Shown here in pieces: positions 1 through 11,320 of a stretch of 64,000 nt of DNA. This DNA is from Warburgia ugandensis (lineage: Eukaryota > Streptophyta > Magnoliopsida > Canellales > Canellaceae): assembly GCA_035236585.1 (NCBI GenBank), contig CP141126.1, positions 13,095,001-13,159,000 on the forward strand, in the 5' to 3' direction. A program made the position numbers and the translations under genes. The stretch's first letter is position 1. Each line of letters starts with the position of its first letter. The notes under the pieces are model-generated. The model did no database searches, was not told the origin of the DNA, and saw only the letters and a list, made by a program, of their open reading frames with translations.

Positions 1-654
1 CAAGGCTCCCCTTCGGTCCCGGTATGTTATATCCTGTCTTGAAATGATAAACTGAGGCTCTTTAACCTAACCTTAAATTGAGCCTCAGCCTTAACCTGCT
101 ATGAGTTTCATTTATCCTTAAGACTCTAGTTAATTGTGTTCGACTGATAGAATACACTAACCACTTACTTAAGTTAAATAAGGCATGTGTCCTCTCAAGA
201 GAGAGCCTCTATTTGTGACCATTTTATAGAGCCTCAATATACCACTCCTCTTGTCTCTACATAACTTAAAAAACCTTTTATACAAGAATCAAAAGATAAC
301 GATTTGCTTAGTTGCAATAAATTAAGATGGCAGAGACAAAAGCCCTTTTTAAGTGATGATCCAACTATCTTTTGATTATCTATAGGTCGCCTCTCTTTTT
401 CTCTCAGTGCAGGAGTAGAATATAGGAGAGAGTATCTTGAGGGCAAAGTTGGCCATTGGGCTTCCAAAAGTTTTCTTATCATCTTCTTTATAAATTCATT
501 TTTTTAGTTCTCAAACGATGGGGTAAGTGGAGAATGAAAGCTTTCTTCTTTGAGCAACAAGAGAATGATGATCCTTCAAGTAAACTCCACCCCCTCTCAA
601 GTTGCCACCTCATAATTTTGAGCATGGCTAAATTTTATTTTCTATGATGTATCA
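1..654. other. Intergenic, no gene recognised
   Basis: AT-rich DNA with only short open frames on both strands. None shows a recognisable domain, splice structure or codon pattern. Nothing further can be supported here. Confidence 0.5.
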
Positions 655-750
655 TGTAAGATAAGGCTGCCTACTATAGGCCCCTGTAGTCTGCCCCTTC
701 CTTGGATCCCACATAGGTAGGAGCTTCGTGCATTGGGGCTGCCCTTTTTT
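655..750 (+). mobile_element. Au-type SINE, 5'-truncated copy
   Basis: This is the 3' half of the SINE seen complete at 59649-59829. It has the landmarks 'gataaggctgc', 'gtagtctgccccttcc' and 'gagcttcgtgcattggggc', then the terminal 'gctgcccttttt'. The tRNA-related head is absent, so it is a truncated fossil copy on the plus strand. Confidence 0.75.
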
Positions 751-2851
751 ATCAGGATTTTTTTGACAATTTATTAGGGATAAAAATTATTAAAAGCATG
801 AGACAAATAAAATTATTGCATTTTCACAATTTTTATCCATTGTGATCTCTTAATACCCAATATTGTGTTTTAAGTCTTTGATGATCTAAGGTCTTTAAAA
901 TGGAGACGTGTGGTGATATTGTCAAGAAACTTAGGATAAGAAACGAGTTGCTTTCCTACCACAAAATTAGGAAGTTAAATTTGTGGAAAAAATTACAAGG
1001 AAAAAAAAGAAAAAAAAGCCTAAATTGGTGTCCTTGCTATTGAATCCCTTTATAATATTCTAATGTTTTCCTTCTTCTAATCTTCTCTTTTTATTTTTTA
1101 TTTTTGTAAAAATGGAAGTAAAGAGATAAGTAGTAAAGTTTGTAACTTGAGGGATAATGATGAAAAGAATAAAGATGAACAGAGGGAAAATGACTAAAAG
1201 ACAGTGAATGACTGCTCTTTTGCATTACGAAGTAATTGAAATGCATTATGACAATACCATGATGGTTAACTTGACCTCGTTGCTACGTTTGCTTTAAGAC
1301 AAATGCATCCTCTTTAGTCATTTGTTTGCCAAAGTTTATGGGTGCTAACATCAGTGAGAGAAGTGTTCTTAGTCTTCCTTCCTTTTCTTCATATTCTTCT
1401 CTTTTCTCCCTTCTCTCCTCTTGCTTCTCCCATTCTCTCTTCTTCTTCCTATTCCGATGTTTTCATTTATAATGGTTTCTCCCCATTTCCATTCATGGTT
1501 ATCAAGCAAGCAAGTGAAAGGGCCAAGAGATACTTTATGTTTTTATGAGCAAATTGTATCTTGTTTGTGCATCCATAAAAAAGAAGTAATTAATACAAAT
1601 TAGCTCCCCACAGTACGTTTTCCCAAGAGTTTTTTGGTGAATCCGAAGATGTCACTAATCAAATGTACATTTTTTGTAATTTGGATCTGTACTCGTTTAT
1701 CCAAATAGAAAGTCTGTAGATATTGTCTACCTTTTCAATTCTCAGCTAGAATCGTTGTACATAAAACCAAATGATATCTATATAGTGAAAGATAAAACAT
1801 ATTCCAGAATTCAAGATAGAATTATATTTGAACACCTTAGAGTGTGCTAAAATACCAACAGGAGCAAGGCATAAATTGTTGATTGCGTACCGTGGAACTA
1901 AGTTGGGTTAGTCAGTGAAAGGACTACTACTACAATTAAACTAACATTGAAGTGGTGGTGGAAGTTACAGCCTGATTTTTCCTTCTTTGATGCCACTTTT
2001 GTTACTTAATTTGAAGTAACTCCCTTATAAATAAAGTTCAAATTATTCCACGTATAGAAAAGCCACTCAATCAGCCCTTGGACGAGTATTTTACGACCAT
2101 ACAATTAATGTATTGGCATGTGGGGACTGATCATAAAGTTTTTATCTTTTCAAGCTTTTCTTTGTTTGGGCTTTCTTACCTATTTTTGCAGGTGACGGAT
2201 GCTTGCTGTAAGTAGGAAAGACAATGACATCGGATTATAATTCTCATTCCATTCTCATTCCATTTTCATTCACTTTGCATTGATTCTCCAACAAAGAAAA
2301 TTCTACGATTCTGCTTGTGTTATATGAATTAGTTTAAGCGATTACTCTGTGTAAAGTGTCAGAAGACGTGGACTGTAGTAGGGGTTCATGCTTAAGATCA
2401 ACCTTTAGTTCTAGCACGAGGATATGCATGCATACTGGGCAGTTGAGACTTGACCACGGTCTTGACAAATGGATACTCCATTAACTTGTTGGATTAAGAT
2501 ATATGGAAAACAAAGGTTTAGGATTAACACGAAGAACCCTACACAAGGTTTGTGAATCAAGGAGTTGGGTCAGTGGGAATAGAATTGGACCTGCACTCGC
2601 CAAACAAATAATTGGACCAGATCATGTCCATGGTAGAACAAGTGAGGCCTCGCTAGGAAGAGGCTGTCAAGCTGAGAGGATCCCAAAGGCAACCGTCTTT
2701 CTAGTTCTTCTAAAACTCATGTATGATTATCGAAGAAAGACGATGCATCGACCTCTCACCAGTTGATCCTGAGTGCTGTTGACATTTCCTCTGCAGATAA
2801 GTTAGAACAATGGGAGGATCTGCCTCTTCATGCGTGATCATTGAAGCGATC
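751..2851. other. Intergenic, no gene recognised
   Basis: AT-rich sequence with a pyrimidine-rich stretch near 1375-1450 that creates low-complexity open frames. An 87-codon open frame at 2503-2766 has no recognisable motif and no clear promoter or splice context, so I do not call it a gene. Confidence 0.45.
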
Positions 2852-2869
2852 AATGCTTCCATCTAACAA

Positions 2870-3039
2870 AAAAGAACAGCCCTGGTGCAGGAAGTTCCTT
2901 CATATGCGGGGAGAGGTGGACCACGAGGATCAATAGTAAGCAGCTTTACCTTGCATTTTGCAAGAGGCTATTTCAATGCCTTGAACCCGTGACGTCAATG
3001 TCACACGACGACAACTCTACTGTAAACGGCTTCCCTTCT
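2870..3039 (-). mobile_element. Au-type SINE with 18-bp target duplication
   Basis: This is a near-complete SINE copy on the minus strand. Read on the plus strand it carries 'ttgcaagaggctatttc', 'ccttgaacccgtga' (reverse complement of a degenerate tRNA B box) and 'tcacacgacgacaac'. It is flanked by 'aatgcttccatctaacaa' (2852-2869) and 'aatgcttcaatctaacaa' (3040-3057), an 18-bp target-site duplication with one mismatch. This shows retroposition and sets the boundaries. Confidence 0.85.
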
Positions 3040-3534
3040 AATGCTTCAATCTAACAACAACAAAAAATCCATCCATTAGCAGCTGATTTTACCCATATCA
3101 GAAACCCGTGGGTCTCCTGACCTGTTGATGGTCTACAATTTTCAGTCTCGTTACACGTATGGTTGATCCCCGAGCGTGGAAAGTTGACCATGACGCTAGA
3201 TGGAGGAAACTAGTGAAACTAAAGTGGTCATTTTTCACGGATGATGACTGCACAATCTTAAGCAATTCTAACCTGCTTTTCAAATCTAGATTTGCTAGTC
3301 TTAGCAGTTTTTTCCGGGCAAGGAACAAATTTCTGGGTCCGAAATCTCGGTAGAGAAATGAGAAGATTTGGAGGTTTTCCTGTGTGGGATCTGGATTCTG
3401 ATCGGACAGGGGACTGTATAATTCTGACCCAAGGAGAAGGCACGTTGTCCTTGAATTTTTATATTAATCTGAATTAGGAGTTGAGGAATGTTAAACTTAC
3501 CACGGGTGCAGTCTAAAGAACACATTTAATCCAG

Positions 3535-3835
3535 CCCACTAATGATCTGACTCATTCTTCTCATTGCTCTAGATTTAGATGTCTTGTAGATCAAAAAGCA
3601 CCTGGTTTGAATAATTCTAACATCTAGAAAGTATTTGAAATTTTGTATTAAAAAGAGACACTTCAAAACTTCATAAATAATACACAGTTTCTTAAAACCT
3701 AAAATCATTCAAACCATATGAGTTTTGACTTATATAAGAAATCTAAAATTAGAGCAATGAGATGAACCATTCATATTATGCAAAGGTGACCTCATATGAA
3801 GCATTTTAGCATCTCCTAACAAGAAAAAGTCTTAG
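3535..3835. mobile_element. MITE-like element with inverted repeats
   Basis: An inverted repeat pairs 'ctcattgctctagatttaga' (about 3559-3578) with the reverse complement of a segment near 3745-3767 that reads 'tctaaaattagagcaatgag'. The right end 'cattttagcatctcct' matches, inverted, the 'gaggaatgctaaa' end of related copies at 43087 and 45083. No coding capacity. Outer boundaries are approximate and I do not assign a superfamily. Confidence 0.5.
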
Positions 3836-5582
3836 CAACAAAAGAGAAAAGAAAAAGGAATTAGCAGCACCGGCTGTGGCTTCTTTTTGTCCAAACCAAG
3901 AAACTGAGAATTTGTAGAATTTTTGTCGAGGTCACTGGTATGGCTACCTCCTATTTCCAGTGGAAAATGCCCCATGTCAAATAGCACTAGGCTATTATTT
4001 GGTTAGCATCTCATCCATTTGATCATTTCCCTGTGCGCGAAGAAAGTTTCGGGCGATCAGCAGTGAACATTAGACTAGCTTGATTTCTGTCTTAGATAGG
4101 CAAGTCTTAATGGCATGATTTCAGCATTCGGCTTGTATTATGCCTCTTTCAAGATTTTTTCAATAGAAATACTTGCGTGAGCAAGACCTCTGTGAAATGG
4201 ATCGATTGCTCCTTCAATTTCTCACTCTCGGGATAAAAAAAACAAAAAAAAGAGGAATCAATGCTTGATCATGTTGTGCCAATATCGAATTATGTTGCAA
4301 TACAAACCAAAATCCCAAGGTACATCCCTATTACAGTTTGAGCTACGCAGTCAACTCGCCTGGGGTGCAGGGGTGGTGCATCCGTACTAGAGACTCCAAG
4401 GCTGAGTCTCCAATAAAAAAAAAAGAAAGTCAGTATATATATATATATACACATGACCATAGGTTTCCATAGTGGGATGAAAAAATCTTCTATGCCTCCT
4501 GAAGGCTATTTTCTAACCTTGGAAATAGTAAAACTAGTGTGAGCCTATAGACATATCTTCATTTAGGAGAAACCACATAAATTTATGTGTTTTATATCTT
4601 TTATAGTTTTTTCAAATTTTACATCATCATAAAATATTTTTCAGCATATTATAAGCCAACTGCATCACACAGCCCATCATATCAATACATACCATGGAAA
4701 TTTACATGGACCGACAAACTTTCAACTTGTCCCCCAATTAAACCTGAGCAAAAGGCACAGATGGTAAAACCGCAAGTGGGTATCAGCTTTCTTCTGATCT
4801 AAAAATGCTTCTAGATCCATCTCAAAACAAGCCAGGCCGTAATCCTTTTCCTTCAGATGCTGTTTTCATTGTTCTTTGGTTTACAAATTGGCCAGGAAGC
4901 TTTCTTCCTCTTCGTTCTAAACGTCAGAACAAATCAGTGGGTTAGACTGACTTTGGCAAAACGAGAGTTTCGGGTGTTTCTGTTTCAGCAGAAACCGGAG
5001 TAGGGTGTCAGCACGAGTTTTAAGCACCAAAGCAGAGAGGCAAATTGGGAGATGCTTCTCATTTCTACAGGAGTAAGAATTGGCTCTTTAATGTGTTTTT
5101 GGGCTTTAGAAATAGAGACAGTAATCGTTGCCAAACACAGCCCTAATGTCATTAAATGAATAATAATTCGGGGCACTACGAATCTAAAGGGGACAGAGAA
5201 CATTGACGGCTTTGGCTTGCAATAAAAAAGGAGACCCAACATTGAAATTTAGCCTTCTAGCATATGAATAAATAGATCATTTGTACGGATAAATCTCTTT
5301 CCAATTTCCGAACAAGCAAAATGCTTGAGCTGATATTCATAAGAAAATCAAACTTGGTATGAAATTTATGTTGACCCCAATGACCTTTGGCTTTGTTTTT
5401 CTACAATAAAAGGAAACACCCACATATACACGCATTTAGATATGAGAGGGCAAATATCGTGTACGACTATGTTTTCCCTACATATATTGTTCGCTTATAA
5501 CTAAACAATCAGAAAGCACCCAAACTAAAGCATAGCAATTAAGACAACAACATCCTTCACCAAAGCAATTGAAAAGAAGGTA
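3836..5582. other. Intergenic, downstream of the copper chaperone gene
   Basis: No gene is recognised. It holds a short (TA)n run at about 4433-4449. The part nearest 5582 should contain the 3' UTR and poly(A) site of the minus-strand copper chaperone gene, whose stop codon is at 5583-5585. No certain poly(A) signal was picked out. Confidence 0.4.
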
Positions 5583-8500
5583 CTACACAGCAGCAGCAAC
5601 AGCCTCTTTTGCTTCAGATCCTGCTCCTGCACCTGCTTCTGCTTCCCAGAAGGTAGTTTTCTTTCCCGTCTTTGACACGGTCTGAAGAACAGCCTCAGGC
5701 TGCACATTGCCTTTCACCGTGACTTTCTGCTCCTTCAAGTCAACATCAAATGACTCAACACCTGAAGCAATCACAAAGGACACTAATCAATGACTACTTG
5801 TATGAATTAGACCATATTTTTACATCTGACCATAAGGAACGTTTATATAACTGAAGATATGGCCACATTCAAGCAGAAGTGTACATAATACTAAGAAGTC
5901 AATTGCGCTTGTTAAGTAAAATTTTTAGGTTCAATATGAAATTAACCAAACAATAGTCTATCTTGCTCCTTTACACATCTGTAGAATATTTGTTTCATCT
6001 TGCTTTCTATCACCCATATCACTTTCTTTTGTTTCCAATCTTTTAGGGGGAAAAGAAACATAAAGAGGGAATTTCTATTGAATTCCCCATGAACTTAATA
6101 TTTCCCATTCTTATCTCTGAAAGCTGACACATTTCTTCTATTGGATCTTGAGTCTTCTGCTCTACTCCAGCCCTAATTAGCAACAAAAGCCAGCAGATGT
6201 GAACACCTATCATGAGCTTTAAAGACATGATTGCAAGTCATTGCAGCAGAATTTTTATTCACAAGTCCATAACTAACTGACTTTCAAGTGTGGTTTTGGC
6301 ATTTAAACAGGAATTTCATTTCACCTAAACACAGTCACTAAAAGTACTCTCCCCATGAACCCACTGAATTCTCAACAAACTAAAATCCTACAAAAGGCAA
6401 ACTTAAAGCTTCTGATAGCCAGATAGAAAATGAAATGGCACTGATACAGTGTGTTCCTGGAGTAAATACTTTATCATTTGAAGTATTAGGCGCCGGAGTA
6501 AGAATGCATGCTCCACAATTCCCCAGTAGCTCATACTGAGATTGAAGCCTGCCTAATGGAGAGAAAAATCTCTTAGAACAAGCTTAAATATGACAAGTTT
6601 CATCTTAATGTTCAAATCAAGGGCCATAAGGAGAAGTGCAAATGTTTGCAAATGATCTCATTCAATTAGAAGCATCTATTACAGGACTTTTTGGTCAAAA
6701 TACTCTAGCTAACTAAGAAACTGCAGAAGTCGGTACACACAGCACTTTTGTCATCTATCCACACTTCTTGTAACTGCTTGGCATTTTCACTGTGAACATC
6801 TTGGTTCGGGTTAACAAACAAGTACATGCTCTGCCCAAGTTAAGAAACCTTGCACATGAGACACCACTACACCCACACACAGACAGACAGAGAGAGACAG
6901 TGACATGCAGACACACGTGCGTGTGCACGCACACATGCATGTCCACAATACATGCAAGCAACACCCCACATGCACACATATACAATATAGTCAGTTAATC
7001 CTGCAGTTCAGAGTTGATTCTCTGTCTATAGATTTTAAGCTAGTTGGCCATACAAAATGTTGAGGAAACAGTATCGCAGCTTCGTAGCATCTCATACTTA
7101 GCAAAGTTTATGCTGAATGCCATTGGTGTTATCATTGTAGTTACGGAAACTGGATGTTCCTATAGCTACAATGGAATTATGGTGCCCATAAGTAGATTTT
7201 TTGAACCAAATTTCTCTCATATGAAGCAGGTTCCAGTTCCAAATTCAACCAAATTTCTAAAAGTAAGAAGCAAAAGATGCAAATGAATAAGAAAAACCTG
7301 AAGTAAAATATACATATTTAGTATAGGAATCACATTATAGTATTGAAAAATATTCTAATGAATAACATCCCAGAGAGAGAGGGAGGTGGGATGGGGGGCT
7401 GGGTTTAGACTTCATGAGAGGCCCACACAATAACCAAATAAAAACTAAGAGAAAAGAAAACAAACGAGAAAAATGACCAACAAAGAATGAGGTGGAGAAG
7501 AGTTCACTGTTCATTTCAGTACATTAGTAATGTAGGAAAGGACCCAGTAAAGGATAACTACCTTCCATCTTGGTGAGGACCCTCTTCACGGCCCCTACAC
7601 ATCCTTCACAGGACATACCAACCTTAAGAACCACCGTCTGCACATGGAACAAAATGTTCAGATTAAGCTTACCCTGTCACCGGTCAAAAGAAAAGAACAG
7701 ACAAAGGAACTAATCTGAGACATCCAGAAAATTTTATTCATTGGCATTTTCAAAACTGGTATTCTTATCTTCTCATTCGACCAAAAACTTTGGTTCATTT
7801 CATGGTGCCAGCAATACGTGGCTGATTATTGCCTGGGATCGAAGACTTGCATTGAATATAGATATCAATGTTAACTAGACAAGGGTGTGTGTGTGTGGCA
7901 CAGAGCAAGTCTCAACTGTGAAGGTCACGAGTTTGAAAATCCTGAAGGGTGTGTGTGTCTTAGAAATAGCCTGAATGTTTTTGAATATTAACCTGCACCA
8001 ATTGCTTTCTGACAGGGGGAAGGACCAAAAGGAGCGAGTCAATCCAAGTCACATGCTCTAAAAAGGCAGGGGGAAGGACCAAAAGGACGGGGTTAGAATT
8101 GGTGAGAAAAGATTTATCTAACCCCAAATTGGAATATGGATGGCTTATGTTCCAGATCATAACAAGAAAGCCACAGATGGATATCAGTCTACACCTTTTC
8201 AAACAAAAAGCTCTAGTACACTTGTTTGGCTCAATCAACTATCTGACTGAGCCTCAAGTTGGGTTAAATCTTAGGGTCTGAAAAATTGAATTTTGAGATT
8301 GAGATCTTACGAGATGTATATAATTCAGACAAGAAGCAAATCCGTTTGACTATTCCTGATCATTATGCCTTTGATCCATCATGTTCTACTATGTCTAAGC
8401 TATGCCAGAAACAACCTTATTTTCTAATTCTACAATTTCTTCTGCAAAATCCAGCAAAATCATAGGATCTTCTCAATCATCCATATGGCCAAAAGCACAT

Positions 8501-9708
8501 TTAAGCTATTTGAAAACTGGTGGGGTTAGGAAATCACATCGTTGATATATAAGTGCATTTCATCTCTCATAAGAGGAGAGTTGAATTGACTGATACAATA
8601 TACTGCCCATATTAAACCATCAAAGCTTCAGGAAACATGAAAAGACATGACTTACTTCTCAAACCAGAAAATATGAACTTTATGATTTTCCTGCTAAAAA
8701 GACTTAAATATAAGAGTTATTATTCCTTTTCGATCTTTTACGAATATAGCCATAATATGTACACTCAAATCAATATGTTCTCGAAATGACACCACCCGGT
8801 ATAGATGATAAATTCATATTTGTATTATTTGACCAATGGAAGTCTTTACCTGACCCACAAAATCAACTTCTTTTCCTTACATGATAGACGTCAACCTTTT
8901 TGGACGCATCAAGGGGACTGATTTATGTACTTTATTTTCCATACTCGAATCCATCATCTTTTCATATTTGTTATAAAAGAAACCAGGACAAAGAAGACGC
9001 AACCCAATTTCTTTCTCCTATCACTATAACCATGCACTTAGATAAAAAAACAAGAGCAAGTCCTGAGATAGGACAGACGTTAACCAGTGAAAACGATATT
9101 CTAATGATCCATAATAGTTCCACAATTTAACGAATAAGCTCATGGACAACCGCCAGATAGTCTAGTGATCTATAAAAATTCTCACATGCTACAGCTATCG
9201 AAAGGAAAGGAGTTCAATCTACATCTTAAATTCCAAATTCATAGAGATTTAAGCAAGTGGAAGTCAATTCATAGTTCAAGAAAAGGTACAATCAACATCA
9301 CGACAACCAAACCTTTGGGAATCGTAAAATGTATAAAGATTTCTGCTCCTATACGGAAAATATATGCGACACCTAAATGAGACAAAGAAGAAGTCTGATC
9401 ATGATCTCAAACCGAACGGTAAATCATAATCAGCTAATTTGCAGAACCAGATCGGATCATCTATAAAGGAAAAAATTCAGCCGCCATTTCCAGAAACCTT
9501 ATCAAGGATGAAACTAAAACAACCGCCATCGTAAGCAGAGATTGCATTGAAAGATTTCGAACGAGGAGAAAGGCATTTTAGCATGATTTAACTGCAGAAC
9601 CAGGGGACGATCGAATGTGATTATCTCCCATGTTATAGAAACAAGAAAGCTGAGTCGATTACGAAACCCTAACTGAGAGTTTGAAAGGAAGAGAAATACC
9701 TGAGCCAT
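5583..9708 (-). CDS. Copper chaperone, ATX1/CCH-like HMA-domain protein (3 exons)
   Basis: An 87-aa cytosolic metallochaperone of the ATX1/CCH family, expected to carry Cu(I) to heavy-metal P-type ATPases. Exons on the minus strand: 9708-9700 (Met-Ala-Gln), 7637-7562 and 5761-5583. All introns are GT-AG and the frame closes exactly (9+76+179 nt). The protein starts [20 protein letters not shown], which holds the copper-binding MxCxxC motif (MSCEGC, residues about 11-16). The HMA fold runs to about residue 68 (ending [10 protein letters not shown]), followed by a short Ala/Glu/Gly-rich tail. It lacks the long C-terminal extension of Arabidopsis CCH, so it is nearer ATX1 in form. Introns of 2062 and 1800 nt are long for so small a gene. 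No broken motif is seen, so it is probably functional. The family is certain; the exact orthologue is inferred. Confidence 0.93.
6855..6985. repeat. Cryptic CA/TG-rich simple sequence
   Basis: A stretch of interleaved 'acac', 'gtgtgc' and 'acagacag' steps with alternating purine-pyrimidine character, inside intron 2 of the copper chaperone gene. It produces spurious open frames on both strands and has no other visible role. Confidence 0.6.
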
Positions 9709-9778
9709 GGCAAGATTTGTTCAACGAGAGAGAAGAAGCAAGCGCCAATAAAGAAATCGAAAAGTTTGGTTAGGGCAG

Positions 9779-9826
9779 TTATATAGGGGGAGGGGCGGCC
9801 GGATATGATCAGCACCCACGTCACGT
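9779..9826 (-). promoter_or_regulatory. Promoter of the copper chaperone gene: TATA box and tandem ACGT elements
   Basis: On the minus strand TATATAA lies at 9785-9779, about 71 bases 5' of the ATG at 9708, so transcription probably starts near 9750. Just upstream of it are two ACGT cores five bases apart (9818-9821 and 9823-9826), reading TGACGTGACGTGGG on the minus strand. This resembles ABRE or bZIP sites. The motifs are visible; their use is inferred. Confidence 0.55.
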
Positions 9827-10297
9827 CAGTTGCTATCGTGCACCGAACACCTGAAAACTCTTATCGGGAACCGGCATCCCGCGGGTAGAAAAATAAAAGA
9901 AAAATTCTCGCGCAACCTTTTCTTTGTCCCTTCGGAAATTTGGTCAAGCCAGATTTCTCAGTCAACTAAGTGGGGTGGGCCCGCTTGCCAATGATCGGGA
10001 CCGTGCGTCTGTTTGATCTGTGTGGAGGAATGTACATAAATCTCGATCCTCATCTAGTCATCTTCGGGTGGGTTTGTTGATGAAATTAGGTTTAGATCGA
10101 TCTTCCGATCGTCCAATCGGAAATTGGTGAATTGCTCGTCACCATGCAATAAAAGACTTCACAGGGTGTAAAATCAGGAGCATGGGGGTCAGAATTTGGA
10201 ACCAACAAAGAAGATTTTGCAGCACGGTGACCATATAAAGGGCTCTATTAGATCCTTCTGGTTGGCCCACATAGATGATCTCCTTATAAAGTGGGCC

Positions 10298-10300
<3 letters not shown>

Positions 10301-10373
<73 letters not shown>
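10301..10373. repeat. (CT)36 microsatellite
   Basis: An uninterrupted CT dinucleotide tract of 73 bp, about 600 bp 5' of the copper chaperone start. It creates an artefactual Arg-Glu repeat open frame on the minus strand. Confidence 0.95.
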
Positions 10374-10375
<2 letters not shown>

Positions 10376-10697
10376 GATCGTTATCCATCCGGCAATCAGC
10401 TAGAAATTGAACGATCAACCACAATCCAAACAGGCTGATATCACCTTAAATGGGGCCAATAGTGGTGGTCCCTAGAGATCTAAGAGCAAATGAAAAAGAA
10501 ACATAAATTAATAAAAGGTAAATAGCAGGTGAATGGTTTGGATTATTCCTTGTATTTTCATCCATCCAAATTTTAATAATGCAAGATGTGGTTGGGCTTC
10601 ATACAACCATTCCTGAAACAGAAGCTAATCAGTTAGTTGATCAACAATGACTTAGACTTCTTAACTAGCAAGTTCATGCCCTAGCCTAATTAGAGAA

Positions 10698-10800
10698 GTC
10701 CGTGCACGAAGCTCCTGCATATGTGAGGTTCAGAAAAAGGGACAGATCACAAGGTTCTATAGTACTCCACCTTATCTTGTATTTTGGAAGAGCTATTTTC
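10698..10800 (-). mobile_element. Au-type SINE, truncated copy
   Basis: This is the 3' half of the SINE on the minus strand. Landmarks on the plus strand are 'ccgtgcacgaagctcctgca', 'tgtgaggttcagaaaaaggg' and 'ccttatcttgtattttg'. The tRNA-derived head is missing. A chromovirus LTR begins only 48 bp to the right. Confidence 0.7.
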
Positions 10801-10847
10801 AAAAAATGACCTAATTAATTTGTAATATATGCTTGTCACAGTAAGGA

Positions 10848-11320
10848 TGTAATATCCTTAATTTTTAGGATAAAATAGAAAATTATTAAATAAATTAAAA
10901 TAAAAATTTATGGATGAAATTATTTTCCTGAAAACATAAGAATTAGAAAGTGCTCGTCGATACTAATCCAACGCCACCAAGAACGCGAAAAACAGAGCTC
11001 AAACGAGGGAGTTATGAGCCGTCAAAGTTGGAAGGGCAAATTGGTCATTTGATATAGACGTGTTAAACAGGGGTCCAAATTGATACTGGCACCCCCATCT
11101 TCCACACGTCTCTACCAGTGCCGGAAAAATTGCCGGAGAGACATGGAAAGAGACGTGTGGGGAAGAGTTTCTCTTCCCCAAGACTCTAAAACCTTATATC
11201 TATGCTCCTCTAGGAGCCAAAACGCTCTACTTTGAGCGTTTTCTCTGAGTTTTACGCAAAACCCTAGCCCTGCAAAACTTGGATTTTCCGGTGAGTGGAG
11301 CCCCGGCAACACGAGCAACC
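10848..11320 (+). repeat. 5' LTR of the chromovirus, truncated to 473 bp
   Basis: Matches 15589-16060 of the 3' LTR with about 1.3% substitutions. Similarity stops abruptly after 'cacgagcaacc'. In the 3' copy another 2.4 kb of LTR follows; here gag-coding sequence follows at once. The two LTRs are identical at integration and the outer TSD is intact, so this is a deletion after insertion. Confidence 0.9.

Noticed and set aside
2503..2766. 87-codon plus-strand frame as a possible small gene
   Set aside because: No motif, promoter or paralogue in the window. The length is within what AT-rich DNA gives by chance.
10139..10438. Open frames of Arg-Glu or Leu-Ser repeats across the CT tract
   Set aside because: They are produced by the (CT)36 microsatellite, with no start context, domain or splice structure.
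11295..11320. GTG or ATG-like start of gag inside the LTR
   Set aside because: The in-frame start is created by the deletion junction. The true gag N-terminus is missing.
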